A stretch of DNA of 41,587 bases, taken from contig NZ_JAGSPI010000015.1 of NCBI RefSeq assembly GCF_020381325.1, forward strand, positions 1 to 41,587, written 5' to 3'. A program made the position numbers and the translations under genes. Of the stretch, positions 33,453 to 41,587 are shown piece by piece. Each line of letters begins with the position of its first letter. The first letter of the stretch is position 1. The stretch is from Providencia vermicola. Lineage in GTDB: Bacteria > Pseudomonadota > Gammaproteobacteria > Enterobacterales > Enterobacteriaceae. The notes beneath the pieces are model-generated. The model made no database searches, had not been told where the DNA came from, and saw only the letters and a program-made list of their open reading frames with translations.

Positions 33453-34244
33453 ATGAATAAATTAACGTTAGTAGGAACAGAAAGTGGCTGGTGGTTCGTC
33501 TGTTTCGCTGGTCGATTGTGGTTACCAAAAGGGGATATTCCACGCGGCAGTGCTAAAGACTATTCATTAGAAGGTAAAAACGCGACGCCAATCGGTGAAT
33601 GGCAAGGGGAAATTGTCTGGCTGATCGCAGAAAAAATGCCATCAGATATGGCGTCTCCGCGGGTTGTTGCTGCGCAAGATGAAGGCTTATTCCGCCTGGC
33701 AGGGCGCGGCGTACAATTGGCTGAATTCTATCGTTCCCACCGCTATTGTGGTTACTGTGGTACGGCAATGCGCCACAGTGCAACAGAATGGGCGTGTTTA
33801 TGTGATCATTGCCATGAGCGTTATTACCCGCAAATTGCCCCTTGTATTATCGTAGGGATCCGTCGTGATGACCATATTCTCTTGGCGCAGCACCGTCGTC
33901 ATTCCCAAAACCCATTATTTACCGTATTAGCAGGTTTTGTTGAGGTGGGTGAAACATTAGAAGAAGCCGTTATGCGCGAAGTCATGGAAGAAAGCCAGAT
34001 AAAAGTGAAAAATATTCGCTATGTCTCTTCACAGCCATGGCCTTTCCCTCATTCCTTAATGATGGGCTTCCTTGCAGATTATGAGAGTGGTGATATTCAG
34101 GTTGATCCAAATGAGTTAGTTAGTGCAAATTGGTATCATTACAATGACTTACCGCTTATCCCTCCTGGGGATACTATCGCAAGGCGCTTAATTGAGGACA
34201 CAGTAGCGCTATGTCGTCAAAGTGAGTACGAATCGGACAAATAG
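33453..34244 (+). CDS. nudC: NAD+ diphosphatase / deNADding enzyme NudC
   Basis: A Nudix enzyme that hydrolyses NADH and removes the NAD cap from RNA. It has 263 residues (E. coli 257), a zinc site CGYCG ... [12 protein letters not shown] (about 98-124), the Nudix box [20 protein letters not shown] (about 168-187) and the NADH-pyrophosphatase motif [11 protein letters not shown] just after it. It is divergent from the ABC operon, with which it shares a 265-bp regulatory gap, and it precedes hemE as in E. coli. Confidence 0.96.
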   Translation: MNKLTLVGTESGWWFVCFAGRLWLPKGDIPRGSAKDYSLEGKNATPIGEWQGEIVWLIAEKMPSDMASPRVVAAQDEGLFRLAGRGVQLAEFYRSHRYCGYCGTAMRHSATEWACLCDHCHERYYPQIAPCIIVGIRRDDHILLAQHRRHSQNPLFTVLAGFVEVGETLEEAVMREVMEESQIKVKNIRYVSSQPWPFPHSLMMGFLADYESGDIQVDPNELVSANWYHYNDLPLIPPGDTIARRLIEDTVALCRQSEYESDK

Positions 34245-34336
34245 CAGTGCGCTGATATTGTTGCCTTTTACATGTTACAATAGCCATCTTTGCTTATAGC
34301 CATTTGCGGCGGCCACTAATAATAATGGAGTAAATA

Positions 34337-35401
34337 ATGACTGAGTTAAAAAATGACCGCTATCTACGTGCTCTGCTACGTCAGCCTGTAGATGTGACCC
34401 CGGTATGGATGATGCGTCAAGCGGGGCGTTATTTGCCTGAATACAAAGCAACGCGTGCCGAGGCTGGTGATTTTATTGCGCTGTGCAAAAATACTGAGCT
34501 TGCGTGTGAAGTGACATTGCAGCCATTACGCCGTTTTCCATTAGATGCCGCAATTTTATTCTCTGATATCCTAACTATCCCTGATGCCATGGGGCTTGGG
34601 CTGTATTTTGAAACAGGTGAAGGCCCACGTTTTCAAAAACCGATTACCTGTGCAGCGGATGTGAAAAACATCCCAATTCCTGACCCTGAAATGGAGTTGG
34701 GATATGTGATGGATGCTGTTCGCGCCATTCGTAAAGCCCTTGAAGGGAATGTTCCACTGATTGGTTTCTCAGGAAGCCCATGGACATTAGCCACTTACAT
34801 GGTGGAAGGTGGCAGCAGTAAAGCCTTCACTAAAATCAAAAAAATGATGTATGAAGACCCGAATACACTGCATTTATTACTGGATAAACTGGCAGATAGC
34901 GTCATCTTATACTTAAATGCGCAAATTCGTGCGGGCGCACAATCCATCATGATTTTTGATACATGGGGTGGTGTATTAACTAAACGTGATTATTTACAGT
35001 TCTCTCTGAATTATATGCATAAGATCATTGATGGATTAATTCGTGAAAACGATGGCCGTCGTGTGCCAGTTACCTTGTTCACCAAAGGTGGCGGGCAGTG
35101 GTTAGAAGAAATGGCTGCAACTGGTTGTGATGCATTAGGCCTTGATTGGACAACAGAAATTGCTGATGCGCGCCGCCGTGTTGGCGATAAAGTTGCGCTG
35201 CAAGGCAATATGGATCCGTCTATGTTGTATGCGCCACCTGCACGTATTGAAGACGAAGTGCAAAATATTCTGTCTGGTTTTGGCCACGGCGAAGGGCATG
35301 TTTTCAACTTAGGTCACGGCATCCATCAGGATGTGCCACCTGAGCATGCAGGCGCATTTGTTGATGCGGTTCACCGTTTCTCTCGCCAATATCATCAGTA
35401 G
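34337..35401 (+). CDS. hemE: Uroporphyrinogen decarboxylase
   Basis: HemE decarboxylates the four acetate side chains of uroporphyrinogen III to give coproporphyrinogen III in heme synthesis. The 354 residues match E. coli. The N-terminal signature [15 protein letters not shown] and the [16 protein letters not shown] and [15 protein letters not shown] segments are diagnostic. Ribosome site: ATGGAGTAAATA before the ATG. It lies between nudC and nfi in the conserved order. Confidence 0.98.
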   Translation: MTELKNDRYLRALLRQPVDVTPVWMMRQAGRYLPEYKATRAEAGDFIALCKNTELACEVTLQPLRRFPLDAAILFSDILTIPDAMGLGLYFETGEGPRFQKPITCAADVKNIPIPDPEMELGYVMDAVRAIRKALEGNVPLIGFSGSPWTLATYMVEGGSSKAFTKIKKMMYEDPNTLHLLLDKLADSVILYLNAQIRAGAQSIMIFDTWGGVLTKRDYLQFSLNYMHKIIDGLIRENDGRRVPVTLFTKGGGQWLEEMAATGCDALGLDWTTEIADARRRVGDKVALQGNMDPSMLYAPPARIEDEVQNILSGFGHGEGHVFNLGHGIHQDVPPEHAGAFVDAVHRFSRQYHQ

Positions 35402-35509
35402 TCATCATTTCTTGATGTTCTTGATTTGTGGTGTATTTATAGAACCTTGTAAGTACACCATTATCATCTATGATTAAGAATAATTAAGTATCGAAGCATT
35501 GGATGCGCT

Positions 35510-36181
35510 ATGGTTTTAGATACTCAACAGCTACGAAAAGAACAAACTAGCCAAGCCTCAAAAATCATTTTGCAGGATGAGTTTCCATCATTGAAACTGA
35601 TTGGTGGGGCGGATGTGGGCTTTGAACAACAAGGCTCAATTACCCGTGCAGTGATCGTTGTGCTGTCTTGGCCGCAGTTAGAACTCGTTGAGTATCAAAT
35701 AGCACGAATCCCGACTCAGTTGCCTTATATACCTGGGTTACTTTCTTTTCGTGAAGTGCCTGGTTTAATGGCTGCGTGGGAAAAAATACAGCACAAGCCT
35801 GAATTAGTCCTTGTGGATGGGCAAGGTATTGCTCACCCAAGGCGCTTTGGTGTAGCTTGCCATTTTGGTTTGCAGGCCAATGTTGCAACGATAGGCGTTG
35901 CAAAAAGTCGTTTATGTGGTGATGCTGCCGAATTAGGTGACTCTCCCGAAAGTGTTCAGCCATTAATGGCAGGGGAAAATCAACTCGGTTGGGTATTGCG
36001 GAGCAAAAAACGCTGCAAACCATTATATGTTTCGCCGGGGTATAAAGTCGGTTTTTCGTCTTCCTTATCGTGGGTTAAGCAGTGTCTAAAGGGTTATAGG
36101 TTGCCTGAACCAACACGTTTTGCTGACGGAATTGCATCAAATCGAACGTTTTTTAAGCGAATGAATGAGAAAATCAGCTAA
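35510..36181 (+). CDS. nfi: Endonuclease V (deoxyinosine 3' endonuclease)
   Basis: Nfi nicks DNA one phosphodiester 3' of deoxyinosine to begin repair of deaminated adenine. The 223 residues equal E. coli Nfi. Motifs: GGADVGFE (metal Asp), the PYIPGLLSFREVP strand with the conserved Tyr-Ile-Pro-Gly, LVDGQGIAHPRRFGVA (second Asp, near residue 103) and CKPLYVSPGYKV. It is 108 bp after hemE and 74 bp before yjaG. Confidence 0.96.
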   Translation: MVLDTQQLRKEQTSQASKIILQDEFPSLKLIGGADVGFEQQGSITRAVIVVLSWPQLELVEYQIARIPTQLPYIPGLLSFREVPGLMAAWEKIQHKPELVLVDGQGIAHPRRFGVACHFGLQANVATIGVAKSRLCGDAAELGDSPESVQPLMAGENQLGWVLRSKKRCKPLYVSPGYKVGFSSSLSWVKQCLKGYRLPEPTRFADGIASNRTFFKRMNEKIS

Positions 36182-36255
36182 TTATCAGCAAAATATGTGG
36201 CATTGACAGATTTTCAGGTAAACTGCGAAGTATTAAGATTGATGAGTCAGAAATT

Positions 36256-36843
36256 ATGTTAAGAAATCCCATTCATTTGAGGTTGGAAAAATTAGAAAGC
36301 TGGCAACATACAACTTTCATGGCAAGTTTATGTGAAAGAATGTATCCCAACTTTCAGATGTTTTGTCAGCAAACTGAATTTGCCGATGCAAAAGTTTATC
36401 GTTCCATCCTTGATTTAGTTTGGGAAACTTTGGTCATTAAAGATAGCAAAGTCAATTTCGACAGTCAGTTAGAGAAATTAGAAGAAATTATCCCATCAGC
36501 AGATGATTTCGATATGTATGGTGTGTATCCAGCTATTGATGCCTGTATTGCATTAGGTGAAATCATTCACTCAAAATTGAGTGGAGAAACCCTTGAGCAC
36601 GCAATATTGGTTAGCGAAGCCTCCATTCGTACGGTTGCCATGCTCGAAATGACTCAAGCAGGGCGGGAAATGACAGATGAAGAACTTAAAGAAATTCCTG
36701 CAATTGAAGAAGAGTGGGATATCCAGTGGGACATTTTCCGTTTACTGGCAGCTTGTGAAGAGCGCGACTTAGAGTTAATTAAAGGATTAAAATCTGACCT
36801 TCGCGAAGCGGGGGTGAGCAATATAGGTATTACTTTTGGCTAA
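36256..36843 (+). CDS. yjaG: YjaG family protein (DUF416)
   Basis: The 195 residues compare with 196 in E. coli YjaG, with the same beginning (MLRNPIHLRLEKLESWQHTTFM) and the conserved SADDFDMYGVYPAIDACIALGE and LEMTQAGREMTDEELKE parts. The function is not established. The protein is soluble and helix-rich. It is always found beside nfi and hupA in this group. There is no strong ribosome site before the ATG. Confidence 0.93.
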   Translation: MLRNPIHLRLEKLESWQHTTFMASLCERMYPNFQMFCQQTEFADAKVYRSILDLVWETLVIKDSKVNFDSQLEKLEEIIPSADDFDMYGVYPAIDACIALGEIIHSKLSGETLEHAILVSEASIRTVAMLEMTQAGREMTDEELKEIPAIEEEWDIQWDIFRLLAACEERDLELIKGLKSDLREAGVSNIGITFG

Positions 36844-37042
36844 TTTTTGCGTTTTCGTTATCGAAAACGTGACTTAGCGCAGTAATGCTGAGTACTAAGA
36901 CTTCACATTTGCCCCTACTCTGGTCTACATTTAGGGGCGAGAAGAAGTGGCTATCGGGGGCGTGTATCAGGGGCTGTCAATTTGGCATATCCGACGCACT
37001 CGATGCTTTGCAAACGATAAACACACTGTGTAAGGATAATTT

Positions 37043-37315
37043 ATGAATAAGACTGAATTAGTTGATGCTATCGCAGAATCAGCAGACCTGACCAAAGTTC
37101 AGGCAAAAGCAGCTTTAGAATCTACTCTGAATGCTATTTCTGAAACGCTGAAAAAAGGCGAGCAAGTACAACTGGTCGGTTTCGGTACTTTTAAAGTTAG
37201 CCACCGCGCTGCTCGTACTGGTCGTAACCCACAAACTAAAGCAGAAATTCAAATTCCTGCGACAACTGTGCCAGCTTTCTCTGCCGGTAAAGCACTGAAA
37301 GAAGCTGTAAAATAA
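37043..37315 (+). CDS. hupA: DNA-binding protein HU-alpha
   Basis: HU is the abundant nucleoid protein that bends and compacts DNA. The 90-residue product equals E. coli HupA and carries the DNA-binding arm signature [20 protein letters not shown]. The start [22 protein letters not shown] is typical of HU-alpha. The ribosome site TAAGGATAATTT precedes the ATG. A hairpin terminator follows 27 bp after the stop, inside the beginning of the next reading frame. Confidence 0.98.
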   Translation: MNKTELVDAIAESADLTKVQAKAALESTLNAISETLKKGEQVQLVGFGTFKVSHRAARTGRNPQTKAEIQIPATTVPAFSAGKALKEAVK

Positions 37316-37320
37316 GTACA

Positions 37321-38031
37321 TTGTACAGTCGAATTATCAGAGGGGGTAAAAAACTACCCCTTTTGTTTATTCAAAAAGGGTTGCTGGTATTGGGAACTCT
37401 CTCAATGCTAAGCGCCTGTTCCTCGAATGCACCAAAACTCCCAGAGTTTAGTGCAAGCGGTTTTATTGCCGATGATGGCGTCATTCGTATGTGGCGGCTG
37501 AACGATGCAAAAAGCCAACCGATTGTTCTGATGGTGGTTTATAGCCCCTATAAAGGCACAGATACGTCCGTTAATTTCTTCGAATACCGTTCTGGTAATC
37601 TCTGGCAAATTCGTAGCCAAATTTTGAACCAAAAAGGCGGCGATATTACGGAACAGTTACGCTTCGATAAAAATAATGATGTTATTTTTATGCAGCGTGC
37701 TCAGGATGGTACTAAAACACCTCTTTCTACCGATGAAATCACGCGCTGGCGCTTTGAAGCCGCTCGGGTACTTGAGACCAACACCGCGCTTATCGTGGGT
37801 GGGGTTAAACTTTATCAAGGGCGTTGGCAGCAAGGTAAGGTGACGACTTGTGAAGGTGATGTGAGAGACGTGACTTTTGAACCATATGCTGAAAACTGGT
37901 TACAAAGCCGTGCAAAAGTGTGGCATTCTCAGCTGAATTTGGCGTGGTTAGAATCCTCAGAGGGGAATCAACTTTTGATGGTGGCGGATACGGATTTTTG
38001 CCGCTGGCAACCTTCTAAAGATTCACTCTAA
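37321..38031 (+). CDS. yjaH: DUF1481 lipoprotein (YjaH)
   Basis: The reading frame gives 236 residues from a TTG at 37321. The N terminus has basic residues (IIRGGKK, IQK), a hydrophobic stretch GLLVLGTLSML and the lipobox LSAC with Cys at residue 33, so the product should be a membrane-anchored lipoprotein. The rest (MWRLNDAKSQPIVLMVVYSP, RWRFEAARVLETNTALIVGG) fits the YjaH/DUF1481 family found next to hupA; its function is unknown. The true start is uncertain: no good ATG precedes the lipobox and the hupA terminator lies inside the first codons. A TTG at 37381 would leave an unusually short signal. Confidence 0.75.
   Translation: MYSRIIRGGKKLPLLFIQKGLLVLGTLSMLSACSSNAPKLPEFSASGFIADDGVIRMWRLNDAKSQPIVLMVVYSPYKGTDTSVNFFEYRSGNLWQIRSQILNQKGGDITEQLRFDKNNDVIFMQRAQDGTKTPLSTDEITRWRFEAARVLETNTALIVGGVKLYQGRWQQGKVTTCEGDVRDVTFEPYAENWLQSRAKVWHSQLNLAWLESSEGNQLLMVADTDFCRWQPSKDSL
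37342..37368 (+). terminator. Terminator of hupA, inside the 5' end of yjaH
   Basis: GGGGTA (37343-37348) pairs with TACCCC (37355-37360) and is followed by TTTTGTTT. It sits 27 bp after the hupA stop and overlaps the proposed yjaH signal-peptide codons, so transcription into yjaH must partly pass or start around it. Confidence 0.7.
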
Positions 38032-38040
38032 TTTCACCGC

Positions 38041-38160
38041 TCGTCGTCTTTCAAATCCTAGCGTTGTTGGCTTCGGTGACTTAACCCAGTCACATAGTTA
38101 TCTATGCCCCTGGGCATAAGTAACCTTGCCGACTAGCTATGCTTCGAAATACTTAGAGCC
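38041..38160. repeat. ERIC element (copy B), between yjaH and purD
   Basis: About 120 bp related to copy A in the same orientation: GCGTTGTTGGCTTCGG, then TTAACCCAGTCACATAG, a central inverted pair, ATGCCCCTGGGCATAAG, and CTTGCCGACTAGC. It starts about 10 bp after the yjaH stop and lies in the 236-bp gap between converging genes. It is more diverged from the ERIC consensus than copy A. Confidence 0.8.
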
Positions 38161-38203
38161 ATTGTCTGTGTGAATGTTCAAAGGCAAAAACAAGTTCAAA
38201 AAA

Positions 38204-38244
38204 TAGAAAATAAAAAACTGATAAAAGTTTCCTCTTATCAGTTT
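38204..38244 (-). terminator. Terminator of purHD
   Basis: On the - strand AAACTGATAA (38244-38235) pairs with TTATCAGTTT (38224-38215) and continues into TTTATTTTC, a clear T-rich tail, 24 bp past the purD stop. Confidence 0.85.
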
Positions 38245-38267
38245 AGGGAATGGTTTAGTGCTTTGTA

Positions 38268-39551
38268 TTACTTAATACGTGCGATGGCGCGGTAGCCGAT
38301 ATCGTTGCGATAGAAGCTATCATTCCAGTGAATGTTTTTAGCGGCTTCATACGCTTTTGTTTGGGCTTTCTCGATATCATCACCCAGTGCCGTTACGCAT
38401 AATACACGGCCACCGGCGGTAACCACTTCGTCATCTTTCATGCGGGTACCTGCATGGAACACTTTGCTATCAGCGGCTTCAATGGTTGGTAATCCAGAAA
38501 TAGCATCACCATTTCGGTAATCCCCAGGGTAACCCCCTGCAGCAATGACAACCCCTAAAGCAGGGCGCTCATCCCACAGCGAATCTTTACCAGCCAGTTC
38601 CCCTTTTGCTCCTGCTAAGCACAGTGCAACTAAGTCTGATTGTAAACGCATCATGATAGGTTGTGTTTCAGGATCGCCAAAGCGGCAGTTAAATTCGATA
38701 ACTTTTGGATTACCCGATTTATCAATCATTAATCCAGCGTATAAGAAGCCTTGGTAACGGTTACCTTCTTGATCCATACCTTTAACGGTTGGGTAAATAA
38801 CGTGTTCCATAACACGCTGATGGACTTCATCAGTGACAACAGGAGCAGGAGAGTAAGCCCCCATACCACCTGTATTGAGGCCTGTATCACCATCACCAAC
38901 GCGTTTATGGTCTTGGCTCGTTGCCATTGGGATGACATTCTCCCCATCGACCATCACGATAAAGCTGGCTTCTTCACCATCAAGAAACTCTTCAATCACA
39001 ATACGGTGTCCTGCATCGCCAAAGGCATTGCCTGCTAACATATCTTGCACAGCGTCTTTTGCTTCTTGCAGTGTCATCGCGACAATAACACCTTTGCCCG
39101 CCGCTAAGCCATCAGCTTTAATCACGATAGGTGCGCCGACTTTATCTAAATACGCTAACGCGGGTTCCACTTCTGTGAAATTTTCATAGGCCGCAGTCGG
39201 AATATGATGGCGAGCTAAAAAGTCCTTAGTAAATGCTTTTGAACCTTCAAGTTGTGCTGCCCCTTTTGTTGGGCCAAAAATTGTTAAGCCAGCCGCTTTA
39301 AATGCATCAACAACGCCAATCACTAAAGGGGCTTCAGGGCCGACAATCGTTAAATCGATTTGTTTTTCTTTGGCGAACTGCAGCAGGCCATCAATATCAG
39401 TAGCAGAAATATTCACATTTTCGATAGCAGGCTCAAGCGCTGTTCCTGCGTTACCTGGTGCAACATAAACTTTCTTTGCTAAAGGCGATTGCGCCGCTTT
39501 CCACGCTAATGCGTGTTCACGACCACCACCGCCAATAATTAATATATTCAT
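38268..39551 (-). CDS. purD: Phosphoribosylamine-glycine ligase (GAR synthetase)
   Basis: PurD is the second step of purine synthesis: ATP-dependent ligation of glycine to phosphoribosylamine. The 427 residues (E. coli 429) show an N-terminal MNILIIGGGGREHALAWKA, the ATP-grasp part VIKADGLAAGKGVIVA (about 142-157) and VIEFNCRFGDPETQPIM. It starts 17 bp after purH, and the two form the purHD operon read leftward. Confidence 0.98.
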   Translation of the reverse strand: MNILIIGGGGREHALAWKAAQSPLAKKVYVAPGNAGTALEPAIENVNISATDIDGLLQFAKEKQIDLTIVGPEAPLVIGVVDAFKAAGLTIFGPTKGAAQLEGSKAFTKDFLARHHIPTAAYENFTEVEPALAYLDKVGAPIVIKADGLAAGKGVIVAMTLQEAKDAVQDMLAGNAFGDAGHRIVIEEFLDGEEASFIVMVDGENVIPMATSQDHKRVGDGDTGLNTGGMGAYSPAPVVTDEVHQRVMEHVIYPTVKGMDQEGNRYQGFLYAGLMIDKSGNPKVIEFNCRFGDPETQPIMMRLQSDLVALCLAGAKGELAGKDSLWDERPALGVVIAAGGYPGDYRNGDAISGLPTIEAADSKVFHAGTRMKDDEVVTAGGRVLCVTALGDDIEKAQTKAYEAAKNIHWNDSFYRNDIGYRAIARIK

Positions 39552-39568
39552 GAATAATCTCCTAATAA

Positions 39569-41158
39569 TTAGTGACGGAAATGGCGCATATTAGTGAAAA
39601 TCATCGCAATACCATGTTCATTTGCCGCAGCAATGACTTCTTCATCACGAATTGAGCCACCTGGCTGAATAACACAAGTCACACCAACGGCAGCCGCCGC
39701 ATCGATACCATCGCGGAATGGGAAGAAAGCATCTGAGGCCATCGCACAGCCTGCAACTTCTAAACCTTCGTCGGCCGCTTTGATCCCCGCAATTTTAGCT
39801 GAGTACACACGGCTCATTTGGCCTGCACCAATCCCGATGGTCATGTCATTTTTAGAATAAACAATCGCATTTGACTTAACGAATTTCGCGACTTTCCAGC
39901 AGAATAGGGCATCTTTTAGTTCACGTTCAGTAGGTTGGCGTGTCGTAACAACGCGTAGTTCTTCTTTTTCTACCATGCCTAAATCACGGTCTTGGACTAA
40001 TAAACCACCGTTGACGCGTTTGAAATCTAAGCCTGCAACGGGTTTATTCCATTCGCCACAAACAAGTACGCGAACATTTTGTTTGGTTTCAAGAATCGGT
40101 AATGCATCACTTGCTACTGAAGGTGCAATAATGACTTCAACAAATTGACGTTCAATAATAGCTTGTGCAGTTGTTTTATCTAACTGACGGTTAAACGCGA
40201 TGATACCGCCAAACGCAGAGGTTGGGTCAGTTTTGAATGCATTATCATAAGCTGTATGAATATCTTTGCCGATAGCGACACCACAAGGGTTAGCGTGTTT
40301 TACAATCACACAGGCAGGTTCGTCGAATGACTTCACACATTCTAGAGCGGCATCGGTATCGGCGATATTATTATAAGAAAGCGCTTTGCCTTGAATTTGC
40401 TGTGCGGTTGCAATCGATGCTTCTTTTGGATTTTCTTCTATATAGAAAGCGGCATCTTGGTGGCTGTTTTCGCCATAACGCATATCTTGTTTTTTGATAA
40501 AGTTTAAATTCAAGGTGCGAGGGAAACGACCAGAAGGCTGCGTGGTATCACCATAATAAGGGGCAACTAACTCGCCAAAGTAGTTCGCTATCATGCTGTC
40601 GTAAGCGGCGGTGTGTTCAAACGCTTTTATGGCCAAGTCAAAACGGGTTGCCCAATTCAGCGAATTTTGGTGGTCATCCATTTCATCAATAATAGTTTGG
40701 TAGTCATTGCTGTTGACTACGATCGCAACGTCTTTATGATTTTTAGCCGCAGAGCGCACCATGGTTGGGCCCCCGATATCGATATTCTCAACTGCATCTT
40801 CTAGTGTGCAGTTTGGTTTTGCTACAGTTTGAGCAAAAGGGTATAAATTCACAACAACCATATCAATAGGCGAAATATCATGTTCTTGCATGATTGCGTC
40901 ATCAGTGCCACGACGCCCTAAAATGCCACCATGAACTTTCGGGTGCAACGTTTTTACGCGGCCATCCATCATTTCAGGGAATCCCGTGTAATCTGAAACT
41001 TCAGTTACGGTAAGGCCTGATTCTGCGAGGAGCTTCGCAGTACCGCCTGTTGATAGAAGCTCAACACCACGTTCGGAAAGCGCTTTAGCGAATTCAACAA
41101 CCCCTGTTTTATCAGACACACTAAGCAGGGCACGACGAATAGGACGAAGCAGTTGCAT
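39569..41158 (-). CDS. purH: Bifunctional AICAR transformylase / IMP cyclohydrolase
   Basis: PurH performs the last two steps of IMP synthesis. From the ATG at 41158 it has 529 residues, the E. coli length, starting [20 protein letters not shown]. The N-terminal IMP cyclohydrolase (about 1-200, with STGGTAKLL and [14 protein letters not shown]) precedes the transformylase ([35 protein letters not shown]). A longer frame to 41296 adds unrelated residues. The ribosome site AAGGGATC and an upstream PurR operator indicate the usual purine control. Confidence 0.98.
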   Translation of the reverse strand: MQLLRPIRRALLSVSDKTGVVEFAKALSERGVELLSTGGTAKLLAESGLTVTEVSDYTGFPEMMDGRVKTLHPKVHGGILGRRGTDDAIMQEHDISPIDMVVVNLYPFAQTVAKPNCTLEDAVENIDIGGPTMVRSAAKNHKDVAIVVNSNDYQTIIDEMDDHQNSLNWATRFDLAIKAFEHTAAYDSMIANYFGELVAPYYGDTTQPSGRFPRTLNLNFIKKQDMRYGENSHQDAAFYIEENPKEASIATAQQIQGKALSYNNIADTDAALECVKSFDEPACVIVKHANPCGVAIGKDIHTAYDNAFKTDPTSAFGGIIAFNRQLDKTTAQAIIERQFVEVIIAPSVASDALPILETKQNVRVLVCGEWNKPVAGLDFKRVNGGLLVQDRDLGMVEKEELRVVTTRQPTERELKDALFCWKVAKFVKSNAIVYSKNDMTIGIGAGQMSRVYSAKIAGIKAADEGLEVAGCAMASDAFFPFRDGIDAAAAVGVTCVIQPGGSIRDEEVIAAANEHGIAMIFTNMRHFRH

Positions 41159-41345
41159 GAGATAGATCCCTTGGATTTGAATAAATAAGGCAATACGAAT
41201 ATCAATGAGTGAAAAGCCATTGGCTCTTCTTATATACCTACTTATAAAAGCGGAATTTGATTGCTTCTTCAATAGCGATATATAAGTCACTAACAATTTC
41301 AGAACATAAAAACAAAATTAATGCTGAAATTTCGCGCTAATTATA

Positions 41346-41361
41346 ACGCAAACGTTTGCGT
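41346..41361. promoter_or_regulatory. PurR operator upstream of purHD
   Basis: ACGCAAACGTTTGCGT is a perfect 16-bp palindrome that equals the PurR consensus. It lies 188 bp upstream of the purH ATG, in the gap between purH (-) and the rRNA promoter (+). The purH promoter itself is not clear. Confidence 0.9.
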
Positions 41362-41478
41362 AATGCGCGATAAATTTTAAATTATTTTCACTGTGTGGAT
41401 AACTTAGTGGATAAGTCAGTATAAGTAGGGGTTTTGCTGTGGAATGCAGCAGTTGAATAAAAAAATGCAAAAAAGGGG

Positions 41479-41506
41479 TTGCCAGATTTTTCTGACTCCC
41501 TATAAT
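41479..41506 (+). promoter_or_regulatory. rRNA operon P1 promoter (rrnE-type position)
   Basis: TTGCCA (41479-41484), a 16-bp spacer and TATAAT (41501-41506) are followed by the discriminator GCGC and the start region CATCCACTGACCGGG, very close to E. coli rrn P1. An A-rich stretch just upstream (AAAAAAATGCAAAAAAGGGG) could be the UP element. In E. coli rrnE lies at this place, divergent from purHD. The window ends in the leader at 41587, before P2 or 16S rRNA is confirmed. Confidence 0.9.
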
Positions 41507-41587
41507 GCGCATCCACTGACCGGGAACAAGACAACGCAAAGCGCGGTGAACACTGAAACGGCAGCGAGAGATTCTGAAAAGAAAAAG

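Noticed and set aside
36851-36868. GTTTTCG / CGAAAAC hairpin after yjaG as a terminator
   Set aside because: The stem is good but no T-run follows, so termination is not supported.
41159-41296. 46-codon N-terminal extension of purH
   Set aside because: PurH of 529 residues starts at 41158 with a good ribosome site. The extension matches nothing.

Overview
This window is a chromosomal segment of an enterobacterium (Gammaproteobacteria, Enterobacterales). The evidence is the classic order tuf-secE-nusG-rplKAJL-rpoBC, then thiCEFSGH, then nudC-hemE-nfi-yjaG-hupA-yjaH, purHD and a divergent rRNA promoter. That is the order around 89-90 min on the E. coli map, and protein lengths match E. coli closely. 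The AT-rich intergenic DNA, two ERIC elements and the accessory genes suggest Providencia or another member of the Morganellaceae. I infer this from general resemblance and cannot prove the species.

Region 1 (1-13860, + strand) is the transcription/translation core: 3' part of EF-Tu, SecE-NusG, ribosomal proteins L11, L1, L10 and L7/L12, and the RNA polymerase beta and beta' subunits. Its control elements are an L10 leader RNA before rplJ, an attenuator after rplL and a terminator after rpoC. The 577-bp tuf-secE gap holds a long stem-loop and a degenerate tandem repeat.

Region 2 (13860-21800) is an accessory block between rpoC and thiH, where E. coli has little. It contains a flavin-type (PNPOx-like) protein and a SAM methyltransferase in tandem, an orphan von Willebrand A (VWA) protein with a Cys-rich tail, a coupled peptidase T / DcuC-type transporter pair, a YbbY-type purine permease, and a toxin-antitoxin locus whose RelE-like toxin is broken by a stop codon and a frameshift.

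Region 3 (21837-27672, - strand) is the complete thiCEFSGH thiamine operon, with a TPP riboswitch and a good sigma-70 promoter.

Region 4 (27681-33452, - strand) sits between thiC and nudC, where E. coli has rsd, which is absent here. It begins with an ERIC element and then carries a six-gene operon: periplasmic binding protein, cytoplasmic alkaline-phosphatase-superfamily phosphodiesterase/phosphatase, two ABC permeases, an ABC ATPase and a HAD-IB phosphatase. Upstream is a three-unit Pho box with an exact 11-bp period, placed 10 bp before a -10 hexamer. I read it as a phosphate-starvation cassette that imports an organophosphate or phosphonate and releases phosphate inside the cell. It is the strongest candidate here for an under-described system.

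Region 5 (33453-41587) returns to conserved genes: nudC, hemE, nfi, yjaG, hupA and yjaH on +, and purHD on -. purHD has a perfect PurR operator and lies divergent from an rrn P1 promoter. The window ends in the rRNA leader before any mature rRNA.
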